From the NCBI GenBank assembly GCA_026770575.1, contig MU657230.1, forward strand, positions 152,480 to 211,624: 59,145 nt of DNA. The letters are read 5' to 3'. The translations under genes were made by a program, and so were the position numbers. The notes under the pieces were generated by a model, which made no database searches, had not been told where the DNA came from, and was given only the letters and a program-made list of their open reading frames with translations. How positions within the stretch are numbered: the stretch's first letter is position 1; each line of letters opens with the position of its first letter. This DNA comes from Pelagophyceae sp. CCMP2097. Lineage: Eukaryota; Sar; Pelagophyceae. Shown piece after piece: positions 9,161-21,500 of this stretch.

Positions 9161-11022
9161 ATAAAGTCTCATAGAGTCCCGCAAAGAGTACTACTATAAG
9201 GCCCTATTGAGTCTACAAGATGGTTTCGCCAAGAAACTGATTTTGCATTGCGCGTTTTTTTTGGCAAAACTAAAGTGGGCATTGGGCTGAGCTTCCGGCG
9301 GCCGCGCACGCACCCCAAGGAAAAGTCCGCCAGAGCTCTACTTTAACCAAAGAGCGTCTTTTGCAAAAGTTACAGCGATCGAAAGATATAGACACCCTTT
9401 TATATAAACACACACCACATAGTTTCTAAAAAAACGGTCACTTTTCTTAAAAAGAGAGAAGAAACGGCCCATTTTTTCAAAAATATGGACCAACTGTAGC
9501 TTTTTGGTGACAGTCCCGGGCTTTTTGGGTCAGGTATTTCGGTGGTTGCTCGACGTGGCCTTCTTACACACGGCCGTACGCGGCCATCGGCGCCGGGCGA
9601 ACGAAAATCCGAGGTCTCCTTGGGTGGTAACGGCCCTCGCCAAAGTCGCCAAATCGATTTTCTCAGCCCATATAAGACGTAGGAAAGTTCACCCGGCACG
9701 GCTGGAGGCGTCTCGGCGCGCTGCATGCGACCCCGGTAACTGTACCTCGAAAGACCGTCTCAAATTTGCCCAAAAAATACTTGACTTTCTTGGCGAAATC
9801 ATCTTGTAATTCAGTCTTTTAAAAGTCCTATTAGGTCCTATAAAGTCCCAAAAAGTCCGTTAAAATGATGTAGTCCGATAAAGCCGGACTTCTGTTGGTT
9901 TTATGGGCCGAAACCATTTATTTCGAATTAAATAAAGTGAGATCCCTTCTTGGGTGTCCGCCTCGGCCACAGCAGCACACGCGCGCCGCGACCGCCCCCG
10001 CCGGGCCTGCACCAACGCCAGGGGTCGAGCGGGGGCGCAACGCAGTGTTTTGGGGGTGCGGAAGGGGCCATGCATCGTTTCTCGCAAGTCGGACCGTAGA
10101 CGCCACGCTTTGTCTGTGCGACATTTATGCTTGAGGAGAATTCAGGATGCTGCACCGTCGGGCGGTGCTCGGACGGTCTTTTCGTGTCCTGGGCGACGAC
10201 GTAGCTTGGGCGACGCTGTGATATGTTGCACATTTTCAGAGTAAGTAGCGTCGGGCGTCGCATCGGCCCAAAAAGAGCCAAGACGAGCCACCGAGCTGCC
10301 AACATCACTTCTTCTGTGGTGAGTGTAATGCCGCAACGTGGGCCGTCGGAACGATGCGCCAAGCGCGTTTGACGGCACGAACACGCACCAGCTTTTGTAG
10401 GTGTTAAGAAAGAAAACGCTGGGAAGCGTCTAAAACGTGCGTTTCCGGGCCTATAGACTCGCCCATGTTTATGGACATAGAGTACGATAAACGGGTGCGT
10501 TTGCCCGTTGAAGATGTGACGAATGAAAGGAAGTAAACACAAAAGAACAAACACGTGCGCGATACGGACGGACGTGTAAGTCCTCAAACGGCACCTTTTA
10601 CTGAGATATTAATGCCCTTATTAGGGGCATAAGACTTACGAAGAGAGCCCTTATTAGGGGCATAAGACTTACGAAGAGATGGGCAAAAAAAATGGACGCT
10701 TGCTGAGGGGTGAGGAAACTATAAGCCACCTCACGTGATACTGAGACGTAAATAAAGAAGAAACGAAAGTGGTATTAGCGCAAACGGAGGATGCGAGGCA
10801 TACAAAGGCTGCGCCGCCAGAGGAGGCAGGGCCGCCACAGGAGTGATCGCTCTCCAGTAGGCGCCCTTCAGTAGGCGCCCTCCAGTAGGCGCCCTTCAGC
10901 CCGCTTATTCCCTACGGGGGCCCCTGTAGAAAGCTTTCCAGGCGGCCTTTGTGACACAAAGTACGACGGGCCGATGCAAAAATATCGACTGTTGTCGTCG
11001 CGGGTCAATGGGTCCCCCACTC

Positions 11023-11465
11023 GCTGGGTTGGCAATTACTTGGTTACTGATTACTCCGAGGTAAAGAAATCCGAGGTAATTGCGTTACTCCGCGAGCCAA
11101 AAATCCAGCGCGCGGCGCGCTGCGGTCCGTATTACTCGGTAAGTGTGAAAACGACTTTGCTTCTCCTCAACTTTTGAACGACTGGCTGTGAATTCCACTC
11201 GACTTTGGCGAAAACGAGGGCCTGCACGACATGATCGCCGACATTCGCGCCGACCATCCAAAAAAACTTCAAATGCTCGGCCGAGTGGCGTGCTAGGCTC
11301 CTAGTCGCCCAGAGGGCACGTAGAGAGCTCTCTTACGCCCTAAAGAAGATTTTTTTTTTGGCAGTAACCATTTTGGCGATATTGCTGCATATTACTGCCA
11401 TGCCCAGTAACACCGAGTAATTACGCGCCTTCCCGGTAAAACCCCGGGTAATTGCCAGCCTAGCC
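11023..11465. mobile_element. Small element with GGCAATTAC ends
   Basis: The left end GGTTGGCAATTAC reappears inverted on the right as GTAATTGCCAGCC. Interior GTAATTAC and TTACTCCG words repeat in both orientations. There is no coding capacity. The layout suggests a non-autonomous DNA element. Confidence 0.45.
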
Positions 11466-11674
11466 CACTCGGGCGCAAGCGGCATCGTCTAAAAAAAAAT
11501 CCGTCAGGCACACAAAATGTATTGTAAAATTATTTTCCTGCATCATCGCCTCGTCGACGTGGACACTGCGCGGCTAAAACCCCAAAAATCGCGTCGAAAC
11601 GTGGCAAAATCGGCCCCCTCTTCGCAACAGCGCAGAGGGCCCTCTCAAAAGCCAAGGGAGGAGCACCTGCGGGT

Positions 11675-11790
11675 GGGTGATCAACACATGTTTCCGGGGG
11701 TCCAGGTGATCCGTCTCGGTGTCTCTCACGTTTCGGGTGTTCCGGAGTGTCCGGGTATTCCGGACGGTTCGATCTGGGTTCTTTCAAAAT
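11675..11790 (+). repeat. Dispersed repeat B, copy 2
   Basis: Second copy of the 9040-9160 family. It is followed by CTCGTAAAATCCGGTAAAG, the same kind of tandem tail seen after copy 1. Confidence 0.75.
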
Positions 11791-12636
11791 CTCGTAAAAT
11801 CCGGTAAAGCCCCGTTAAGCGCGAGTCTAATTGAGATGCCCGCTCGAGGGCCGCTGCGCCGGATCGCGCGCCCCGATCGCATGCGCCGGTCGTCGGCGGC
11901 CGCGGCGGCGCGCGCTTTCGAACGGTTGGATCAAATCCAGGCGGCCTCTTCGCGACATTTTGAAAACGTCCCCTGGGTCCGGGTCATATCACGTCCGACT
12001 GGCCCCGATTGCGGGCGCGGCGGCGGCGGCGGAATTCTGCTGGCGCACCACTGCTTCATTGTCTGTGACACGGTCGAATGGTGCATGGAAGAAAATACGG
12101 TTTTCTGGACTCGAGCCCCGCGCCCAAACGAGGCTGCCACCCGCCCACGTCGTGGAGAGGGCAGGCCCTGGAACATCTCTTGACATTTTCATGCCACCGG
12201 CCTGGGCGCGTTGAGAGCATCGCAATGGTACGACCTCGCACTATAGATTCAACCTCGCACCACGAACCGCCCCCCCCTCACCGTGCGCAGTCATGACTGC
12301 TACCTTGGATTAAGTGTTTTTTCGCCCCCCCTCCACCGTGGGGGATCCCACCTCGGCCGCAACGGACGCCCCTCTGCGTCATTGGCAAGACCACGCTCGC
12401 GAAGATGCTTAAATGAGCGACGCCAGTCGGAGGCACCAGTGGGGGTCCGTGAGGAGTGTACGGGAGGGAGGGTCGTGCGTCGTGGCGTCGTGGTGGCATC
12501 GCCGGCGTCGTGGCAGCATCTCTGCGAGAGAGGACCCCGCCTTCTTGCGGGCTGCTCGGTGTGGTGCGTTGCTCATGGCACCGGACACGTCGGTACCACA
12601 TATATCATGAGCATGTCACTGCCGGTGGCGGGTCGC

Positions 12637-15440
12637 TCACGCGCCACTTTCAGCATCGACGGCGAGCACCTCAGCCGAAGATAAACTACCCTCGAGCAGG
12701 AGCATCCGGGCGTCTTCTCCGGCAGCGTCGAGTCGAACAGCTGTGATGCCGCTGCGCCCAGCCAGCATGGCAGGCCCGGGCGAAAACTCCATCGTCGCCA
12801 CGTCGAGCAGCTCGGTGGTGGCCAAATTTGTGTTTGATGAGTCCCGCCCGCCGATGACGAGGATATGTCCAGCATTGACGGGCACGACCGCGCAGAAACA
12901 GTGTTCCGAGCCCATCGAAGGCCCTGGCGCGAACGTCATGGTCCGGATGTCGAGGATCCCCGTCGTATCCAAGCGCTCTAAACCTGAATGTCCGCCGGCC
13001 ACCATGACACGGTGCTCGTCGAGCGCGACGGCCGCGCACCCTTGGCGCAAAGTGGCCATGGTCGGTCCCGGCGCAAAGGCCATCGTGTCCAGGCTGAAAA
13101 TCTCGGTAGTCGATAAGACACCGCCATCATGACCGCCAACAACGAGGACCCTGCGAGCGTCGAGCGCAACGGCGGCTGCGCCGCATCGTTCCGATTGCAA
13201 GGCCTGCCCCGGCGTGACCGTGTGCGTCGAGAGGTGGAGGATCTCCGTTGTGTTCAAAGGAGCATCATTAAAGCCGCCCACCAAAAGCACGCGGTCCTCG
13301 TCGACCTGGACGGCCGCACAGCCCTCTCGACCCGCGAGAAAGTGCGGCCCATCCGTAAACGCCATCGTCTGCGCGTCGAGCAATAACGTCGAGTCTAAAG
13401 CATTCTCGCCCGAACGACCGCCCAAGGCGATTATTCCAGGCTCCCGAAGGGAGCCGTACTACAATTGTAGTACAATTGTTGTAGTTCTTATTTGCACCAG
13501 GGCATGTCGCCGAAAAGAATCGCCTAAAAATGTCGACGAAATCGACTTTTGGGTGTGGTGCGAATTTTTTAGCCGTGACGTAACCCTCGCTGGTCCGCTG
13601 CTCCAAAGACGCCTTCTAAGCCGAGATACACGGTTGAGTTTGACCCCCTTTCAAATGTTCAAAAGGACGTTTATCACTGGAAAAGGCAACTTTCTCGAAT
13701 CACGCTAAATATAGCAGATTTGGACTCGCCGCTTCAGCGCGCGTCGAATGCGCTAGGTGATGTCTAAAATCTTAAAACGACCAATTTTTAAAATTTTTGA
13801 ATAATTGGATCGTTTTTCAAATGGTGTCTAAACGGGTCGAGAATAACAAAATCGTCATTGCCGCGCCGGCGCGCTTCCGAAACGCTCACTGTTATCAAGA
13901 AACAGAAGCGGCGATTCCGAAAACGTTACTTTTAGCGTGATCACAGGCTGAAAAGGGAGACAGAGCTCCTGATATTAGAGGGGTTTTCCCAGGTTACTTG
14001 AGCAGCTTGGAGCAGGCTCGTGTCGAGCCTACATGGCGAGTCTGGGTGTTTGCTTTTGGCGGCGTCATCACCGCGCGTCGCTCTCACGGCCATATCAATC
14101 TTGGCTCCAGGCCGATGAGTGGAGCTGCGATCATCACTCCTCCCTTTTCGGGCTCTGGATGCCCTCCAACTTCGCCCCAGTGGCCAAAGTGTGTGCCCTC
14201 GGAAGCGGCATCCACGCTCAACATAGGTACGAATGGATACCGCTTCTTCAAGGTGGACTTAAAGGCCCCATTTTAGATTTAATAAACTCCAAAATTGCCG
14301 CTATTGGCCTCTCCTAATCCCGTATTTTTTCGGCCTGTGGATTCGCGAAAGGTACCCTTTTCAGCGATAAACGTCCTTTTGAACATTTGAAAGGGGGTCA
14401 AACTCAAACACTTATCTCGTCTAATACGACGTCTTTAGAGCAGCGGACCACGGAGGTTTAGGGTACGTGGGAGTTCCGGAAAACGGACCGTGACAGAAGG
14501 CGATTTCCCGCCCTGATGCAAATAACGACTCTCTCTAACCCTAACCCTAACCTTAACGAACCTTAAATAAGGATTACTATGGCTCCCTTCGGGAGCCTGG
14601 AATAAGCCCCGGCCGGAACGCCGTGCCGTCGGTCCACGGCCTCGCACCGAACACGGCGACCTCGAGGCCAAAGTAGTCCAGCTCCTTTATCACGGATTCT
14701 TGAGCGGCCTCCGCTAACGCGCGGATCGTCCTCTGCATGTGCGAGCCGTCGAGGTCGCGGAGGAAGTCGAGGATCAGTCGGAACCGCTCGCCGTCGCGGT
14801 CGATGAAGATGGACCCGTCGTCGGGGTCGGACTGCAGCATCGAGTCGCAGCGCCCGAACATGCGGCCGAGCATCGAATCCTCGACCTTGGTTAGCACGGT
14901 CCTTGAAGTCTCGAAGCGCGTGCCGCCGACGTTCAGCTTGACCAGGTCGCCGGGCGGCGGCGCCGCTGCCCGCATGCGCGCCTTTTCGTCGTCAAACTCG
15001 GCGCGGTCGCGCTCAACAGCCGCGCGCTTCTCCTCGAGCGTGGCTTCGCCGCGCGCGAGCTTCTCGTCGACTTGCCGCATCATGGCCGCGCGGTCGCCTT
15101 GGAGCGCCTGCCGGTCGCTCGCGAGCAGGGCCTGCGATGGAATTATGTCGAAAAAGCACACGGGGTCTCAGAGATGTGCACGTCGGGTTGCGCGTTGGGG
15201 AAGCCTGGTGGGCGGGTTTCACTGATGCAAGACGCCGGTTCGGACCATCTCGGCATCAAAGTCCCGTTCGAGGGCGCCGAGCGCCGAGGCGTGCGCCGCA
15301 TGGGTGCGCTGGACGGTCGCGAGGGCGCCGAGCGCCGCGGTGAAAGTCGTCGCGGCGGCTCCATCGTCTCTTCGCCCTCGAGGCAACGCTGAGCGGCCGG
15401 TTTCGTCGCCAAACGGAAAGGAGGCCATCCATGGATCCAA
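12637..15440 (-). pseudogene. BTB-Kelch protein gene, split by insertion
   Basis: Exon 1 (15440 to about 15234) starts MDPWMASF and is helical. After an intron of about 100 bp, the second exon (15131 to about 14604) has a charged coiled coil, then a T1/KCTD-type BTB fold (LVKLNVGGTRFETSR, FIDRDGERFRLILDFLR, LDYFGLE). The frame then runs into an inverted-repeat element and stops at 14577. Beyond it, 13428-12637 encodes about five Kelch repeats (VLVVGGHDGG, TTEIFSLDTMAFAPGP) ending in a stop, without an in-frame ATG. Order, strand and the known BTB-Kelch architecture make this one gene interrupted by DNA at 13432-14604. The joint would also lack about 20 residues of the first blade. BTB-Kelch proteins are usually Cullin-3 adaptors; function here is inferred. 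Its start lies 93 bp from the divergent SGT1 start. Confidence 0.8.
13432..14604. mobile_element. 1.17 kb inverted-repeat element inside BTB-Kelch gene
   Basis: Both ends read TTATTCCAGGCTCCCGAAGG in inverted orientation, and TA could be the target duplication. The inverted repeat extends inward with gaps: TTTGACCCCCTTTCAAATG at 13638-13656 reappears inverted near 14385-14403, and GGTCCGCTGCTC near 13591 reappears near 14440. The outermost ends contain a small hairpin, GGCTCCC-GAAG-GGAGCC. The interior has no transposase-like frame. CCCTAACCCTAACC occurs near 14536. It resembles a non-autonomous foldback or Tc1-like element. Confidence 0.75.
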
Positions 15441-15533
15441 TAATTATCCAATCCACCGACCCTCTTTTGAAACCGAATAGCTCAACAGAGTCGTCGTTCG
15501 CCGCCGGCCGACGCTCCGCCGTCCTCGCGCTAA
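15441..15533. promoter_or_regulatory. Compact divergent promoter
   Basis: Only 93 bp lie between the start codon of the minus-strand BTB-Kelch gene (15440) and that of plus-strand SGT1 (15534). Any promoter serving both must be bidirectional or overlap the reading frames. I see no TATA box. Confidence 0.5.
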
Positions 15534-18500
15534 ATGGCGGCGGCGCTGGCGCGGGCGAACCAGGCGTACGTGGATGGTTTGTTCGACGAGGCCTTTTCAT
15601 CATATTCAGCCTCGATTGACGCGGAACCGAGTGCAAACGCTTTCGCTGGCCGCGCGGCATGCACCGGCGTCCAAAGACCGCAAGAGGGAGCCGCCCCGCG
15701 GGGATTTTGGGCGCCGGTCCGAAGAGCGCCTTTGCCTTTTGCAAGAACTGCGACGCTGTTCCAACTCTGAGACGATGCGCGCGCGACGCCGGCGACGACG
15801 CAAACGCGGCGCACGTCTAGGCCGTTTCCTTAAAACGCAACAAGCCCACCGCCGCGCTGTGCGTCCTCCTTTCTGAGCGCGGCGGGGGTTTCTGAACGCT
15901 TTTGCGGTCGACTCTGGCACGTTATTTGTGACCGACTGGGGCCAAACTTTTCTAGGCAAGATGCCAACGCGGCGCTTTCTTTGGAGTCGGACTGCGAGCC
16001 GGCGCTGTGGCGCAAGGGCCGCGCCTCCTTCGACGTCGACGAATTCGAAACGGCCCTAAGTGAGAAGTGTTTCACCGTGCAAAGGATTCGTTGCACGACG
16101 GACGGTTTCATGACTCAAGTTGTCGACTGCGCATTCAGGCGCCCTTGCGGGCTTACTTTTGAATTTAGGCGCGTTCACAGCCGGCCTGGCGGCGGCGCCG
16201 GCGGCGGTAGCGGTGGAGAGGAAGTATTCTATGTGGCTGCGAAAGTCAGTGTGTTGGACTGTGTGTTCTCGAGGCAACAAGAAATCATCTTCGATTCATA
16301 TTTGCCGGACCAGGTGCGAGGCGGAGATCGAGGAGGAGGAGGAGGAGGAGGAAGAGGCCGCCGTCGAGGCGCCGCCGACGCCGGTCGTGGCCCCGCCGCT
16401 GGCGCCGGTGGCGCCGTCGTCGGTCAAGTACCAGTACTACCAGACGCCGACGCACGTCACCATCACCGTGCGTCCGCATTTCTTCACTCGAGGCGGCCCG
16501 TGGAGAGGCCCCCTCTGGAGAGGCCCCCTCTGCAGATGTCGGATGTCTCATCTGCAGTTGCCCCTACAGGGTCATTCTCGACGCCCTCGAGAGGGTCCCT
16601 CGAGAATGGGCCCCTCTCGACAGCATTCGAGACCTCCGCCCCTCGAGACAGCCCTTGGAATGCGGCCCGGAGACGGCGGCCCGGAGACGGTCCCTCGAGA
16701 TGGTGCCTCGAAACGGCACTTGGAGACGGTCCTACGGCTTCTCTCGACAGCCCTCGAGACCGTCGTCCCTCGAGATGGTCCTTCGGGACGGCCCTTTGAG
16801 ACGGTCGCTCGAAACGGCCTTCTCGACAGCACTCTCGACGGTCGTCGCTCGAGACGGCCCTTGGAGACGGCCCTTGGAGACGGTCCCTCGAGACGGTCAC
16901 CCGAGACGGTCACCCGAGACGGTCACCCGAGACGGTCACCCGAGACGGTCACCCGAGACAGCCCTCGAGGTTGTCGTCCCTCGAAACGGCCTTTGGAGAC
17001 GGTCTCTCAAAACGGTCCCTCGAGACGGCGTTTCGAGACGGTTCCTCAAGGCGCCCCCCGAGGCCATCCCTCGAAAGGGTCTTTGGAAACTCCTCTCGAC
17101 AGCCCTCGAGACGGCCGTCCTTCGAGGCGGCAATTCGAGAAGGCTCCTCTCCACGGTCCTTTGAGACGGTTCGTCTACGAGGGCCCGTTGTTGAGATGGG
17201 CCCTTGTTTGGCTCCCAAAAAATGGGCCCTCGAGAGTCGTCGATGCAGCATCATCGGCATGGGCCGGATGCAGCATCGGGATGGGCCTCGTCCGGGACGC
17301 GGCTCCACCGAGACGGCCCCAAAGTCGGCATCGGGGCAGATTGGCCCAGTTGCAGGTCCGTTGGACGGTCCGTTGGGACGGCTCCAAAAGCCGTTTTTCC
17401 ACGGGCCCTCAGACGATCGAGGCGAGCCCTTGGACCAAACGATCGAATGCCCTTTTCGGCCGTCTCGACAAGGTCGCTCGAGACGCCGCTCGAGGCGGGC
17501 CCTCGAGACGGTCGCTCGAGCTGCGCACTCGAGACGTCGAAGCGGGCCCTCGAAGCGGGCCCTTCTCGACGGCACTTTGAGACGGCCCCTCGACAAGGTC
17601 CCTCGACAAGGTCCCGTCTCGACGGTTCCTCGAAACGGGGCCAAAGAGACGGCGCCAAAGAGACGGTGCCAAAGAGACGGTCTTTTCAGACTTGCCCTCG
17701 GAAAGGTCCCCAAACATGGCCCCAACTCGACGGTTCCTTCGGCGCCTTGTCGAGATCTCGTCCGAGGCGGCCTTCCTTTGACGGTCCCTCCAAGGTCCCT
17801 CGCACGGTCCATCAAACGGCCTCTCGAGACGGCCTTGCGTTGAGGGTCCCGCCGTCTTTTTTTCTGGACGGTCCTCGGACGGCGGTCCTCGGCCTCTCAA
17901 AGGTCGAGACGGCCCTTGGAGGCGGGCTTCCTTTGACGGTCCTTGGAGACGGTTCCAAAGAGACGGCGGGCCCCACCCGAAGAGAGTTGCCAAACCTTTC
18001 TAAGGCGAATCGAAACGGCGAATCGAAACGGCGAATCGAAACGGCGAATCGAAACGGCGAATCGANNNNNNNNNNNNNNNNNNNNNNNNNNNNNNNNNNN
18101 NNNNNNNNNNNNNNNNNNNNNNNNNNNNNNNNNNNGGCGAATCGAAACGGCGAATCGAAACGGCGAATCGAAACGGCGAATCGAAACGGCGAATCGAGCC
18201 AGTCTTCCCTCGACCCTCGACCCTTGAGGTCCAGGATACGGTCCATCAAACGGCCCCGTCTCCAAAGGCCTTTCGAGACGGTCCCAAAGAACGGTCCTGA
18301 AGGCGATGCCTCGAGAAGGGTCCTTTGGAGAAGGGTCCTTTGAGAAGGGTCCTTTGAGAAGGGTCCCTCGACTTCTGGTCCTTGGAGACGGCCCCGAGGG
18401 TCGCCCTTGGAGAAGGGCACTTTGAGATGGTTCCTCGAGACTGCGGAGGCGGTTTCTCGAGGCAGTCTTGAAGACAGGGCCCTGAGTCGGCCCCCGGAGG

Positions 18501-21500
18501 CGCTTCCAAAGAGACGAGGTCATTTGAGGGGGCCACTTGATCAAGGTCGCGAGGCGGTCCGTCGACGCCCCCATCGCCCGGCGGGGGCGGACGAGGCCCC
18601 CTGAATGTCCAGAAGCGGTGCCGCAGGTCCGTTTTACAGAGTCCGAAAGCGGCCTCCCTCTCTGGGCCCGTGACATCAGGTCCGACGGGCGCAGAGGCGG
18701 TCCGACGGTATCAGAGACGGCCCAAAGTCCGACGGTCCGAAGTATGACCCGCCGACGGCCGCAATCCGAAAAACGGCCCCGCACGTCCGGGACTTTGGGC
18801 CCCAAAGAATGCCCCGTCGACGGCCCCGTCGACGGGAAAAACCGCTTTCGCCGAAGAGACCCACCTTGGACGGCTCCAAAGTACGGGCCCGAGGGTCGTT
18901 TCGACTTTTTGACCTTGAGACGGTCCCCGAGTACGGTCTCCCTCCGCGGTCCTTGCTCCCTTTGAAAGTCGGCCCCGTGTCCCGTTCGGGGCCCGAGGGA
19001 GGTCCCTGGGACGGCCCCTCGTGCAGTCTCCGATGGGGGCCCTTGAATGGCCGGATACGTCCCATTCGACGGCCCTGAAGACGGGCCCCAAGACGGGTCC
19101 CTTTCAAGGGCCAACGAGGCGGGTCCGGGAGACGGCGGAGCACGGCGGTCCCGCAAACACGCGCTCAAGACGGCTTTGTGCCCCATGCTCTTTGCTCCGT
19201 TCCAAGACTCCAAATACCTAGGTGCTCGCCAAGGGCATAACTGCCGAAACGGCGGAGATTGTGATCGAGGACAAGTCGCTCGTCGTGCGCGTCGTGATTG
19301 GCGGGTTTGAGATGACGGTCATCAACGGTCAGCTCTTGCGCCCCTTTTGAAACCTTTTTTGAAATCGCCAAACGGGGCCACCGAAAAAGTGCGGGGAGAC
19401 GCGGCCCCACGGCGGGCATCCCAAACGAGAGCCACGGCGGGCGAAGCTCTTTGGAAATATGCGAGCGGCGGCAATGGCGCTCGTCCAACGCCGTTTTCAT
19501 CCACGGCGCCAGGGCCGAGCCCACAAGGGTCGGTGGCTCGCAGGGCCCCCACTCCCGCGCGGGGAGTCGGTGCAAGAGACGGCGCTTTCACGGCAAGGAA
19601 TATTTTGAAGTGCTCAATCTCAAATCGGCAAAGGATGGAAAACGGTCCGAATGCGGCGGGATTCCGTCGCCCGAAAATGAGTCCGAAAAGACGTCATCCC
19701 CGCGTCTTCAAACGGGCGGACGCGCCGCGCGCCACGGCCTTTGAAGCCGCCTCGCCGCGCTGCTTCAAAAGGGGCCCGGAGACGGCCCGAATGCGGCCGT
19801 CGAGGGTCCCTTTCGAGGGTCCCTTTCGAGGGTCCCTTTCGAGGGTCCCTTTCGAGGGCCCAAATGCGGCCGTTGACGGAGTTGGTCCCAGGGGACGGCG
19901 GCCCCAATGCGTGGTCCTCTTTTGGACCCCTTGGCGCTGGACCCCTTGACCCCTTGACGCTTCTTCGCGCCGAATTTGCGCTGGTCGAGAGGGCTCGTTT
20001 ATGGGCTCGTTTATGGGTGGCCAATGGCTTTGAAGCGATTTCGTCAAGTCTCGACTCCGGGAAAGTGGCCGTTTCGCCTTTCGACCAAAGTTTGCGGGCC
20101 CGTTCAACGGTCCCTCTTTTGCCCGTTCAACGGTCCCAGAGGTGCCGTCGAGGGTCAGATGGCCCCTTTCAACGGTCCCTCTTTTGCCCGTTCAACGGCC
20201 CAGAGGCGGTCCGGAGACGGGCCCAAAGTCGTTGCGTCGGCGGTCCCTTTCGGCGGTCCCTTTCGGCGGTCCCTTTCGGCAGTCCCTTTCGGCGGTCCCT
20301 TTCGGCGGTCCCTTTCGGCGGTGTCCCTTTCGGCGGTGTCCCTTTCGGCGGTCCCTTTCGGCGGTCCCTTTCGGCGGTCCCTTTCGGCGGTCCCTTTCGG
20401 CGGTGTCCCTTTCGGCGGTCCCTTTCGGCGGTCCCTTTCGGCGGTCCCTTTCGGCGGTCCCTTTCGGCGGTCCCTTTCGGCGGTCCGTCGTCGAAGAGAC
20501 GGCACCTTTCGACGACGCTGGAAAGGGCCCTCATTCGAGGGTCCCATTCGAGGGCCCTCACTCGAGGGTCCGTCGACGGTTTCTTCATGAAGAACTCACG
20601 AGCTGGACAGCCCCTCTGGACGGCCTCTCTCCACGGCCCCTCTGGCTCCTTGGTGCGTTTGCCAAGGCAGATCTTTTGCATTCGGCCCCCGAAAGACGAC
20701 GAACGACGCCTAAAGACGGCCCCTTGTTGAGACTTCTCGAGACTGCTCGAACCCTCGAGACGGCTCCTCGAAGCGGTCCCTTGAGAACGGCCCTTGTAAT
20801 TGGTCCTTGGGGCTGCGAGCCATTTGGGTTCCGAGACTTCCACGGGCATTTGGTGCACCAACGGACCCTCGAGAAAGGCCCCTCTTCCACCCTCGAGACG
20901 GCGCGAGGTCCCGTCTCGACGACGCCCTCGAAACGGCCCCTCGAGAAAGGCGGTCCCTCTTGAAAAAGGCGGTCCCTCTGACCCGGTCGCTCGAGGCGGT
21001 TTCTGGCAGCGGTGCCGAAACGGTCCCTCGAGAAAGGCCCCGTCTCTACGGCCCCTCTGGTGGACCGAGAAACGTCTCTTTTCGAGGCTCGTCTCTCTTC
21101 GAAGGCGCTCTGCAGCGGTCGCACCTTTGCGAGTTTGCCTTGCGCGTTTTGGGGTGCAGCCCCATACAGGCTCGCTTGAAGTCTGGGATGCCGGGAGGAA
21201 GCGCTTTGGCGTTTTCGTTTGAAAAGCGCCTTCAATTTTTCATAAAAGTTTCGGATAGAAAGACAAAAATCTCGTTTTTCAAAGGGCGCCCATTGCTCGC
21301 TTCGACGAGTTTGCATTCGACGGGTCGTGCCCCGTCGCCAAACGAGGCCGAGCAGGCGAGCTGTACGACCCGGTGGTCAAAGACAAGGCATCCGTCAAGT
21401 TCTTGTCCACCAAGGTGGAAATCAAGCTCCCCAAAAAAGAGGCCTTCAACTGGAACGAACTCTTAATTGGAGCGTGCATCGGCGACGACCCGGCCAAGCG

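Larger units (their letters stand above)
6556..12630. other. Repeat-rich intergenic region
   Basis: No confident gene. It holds two members of dispersed families (7084-7295, 9040-9160 with a relative at 11675-11790), tandem AAAGTCCC words around 8905-9205 and 9815-9880, and a 440 bp element with GGCAATTAC ends at 11023-11465. At 7959-8040 there are weak echoes of a tRNA-Pro T arm. About 11860-12110 reads through as a plausible but unrecognised exon-like frame. Confidence 0.45.

Noticed and set aside
9928..10587. A 219-codon minus-strand frame
   Set aside because: No recognisable motif, no splice-consistent neighbours and overlapping open frames on the other strand.
15735..15813. Alternative SGT1 exon 2 containing DAGDDANAA
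   Set aside because: It would duplicate the DANAA segment encoded at the start of exon 3 and leaves the wrong phase. The 15821-15858 exon with a GTGCGT donor joins in frame.
16120..17580. A 486-codon open frame on the plus strand
   Set aside because: Its first third overlaps SGT1 exons 4-5, but the rest is intron 5 minisatellite read without stops. The SGT1 CS domain resumes at 19222, proving the repeats are intronic.
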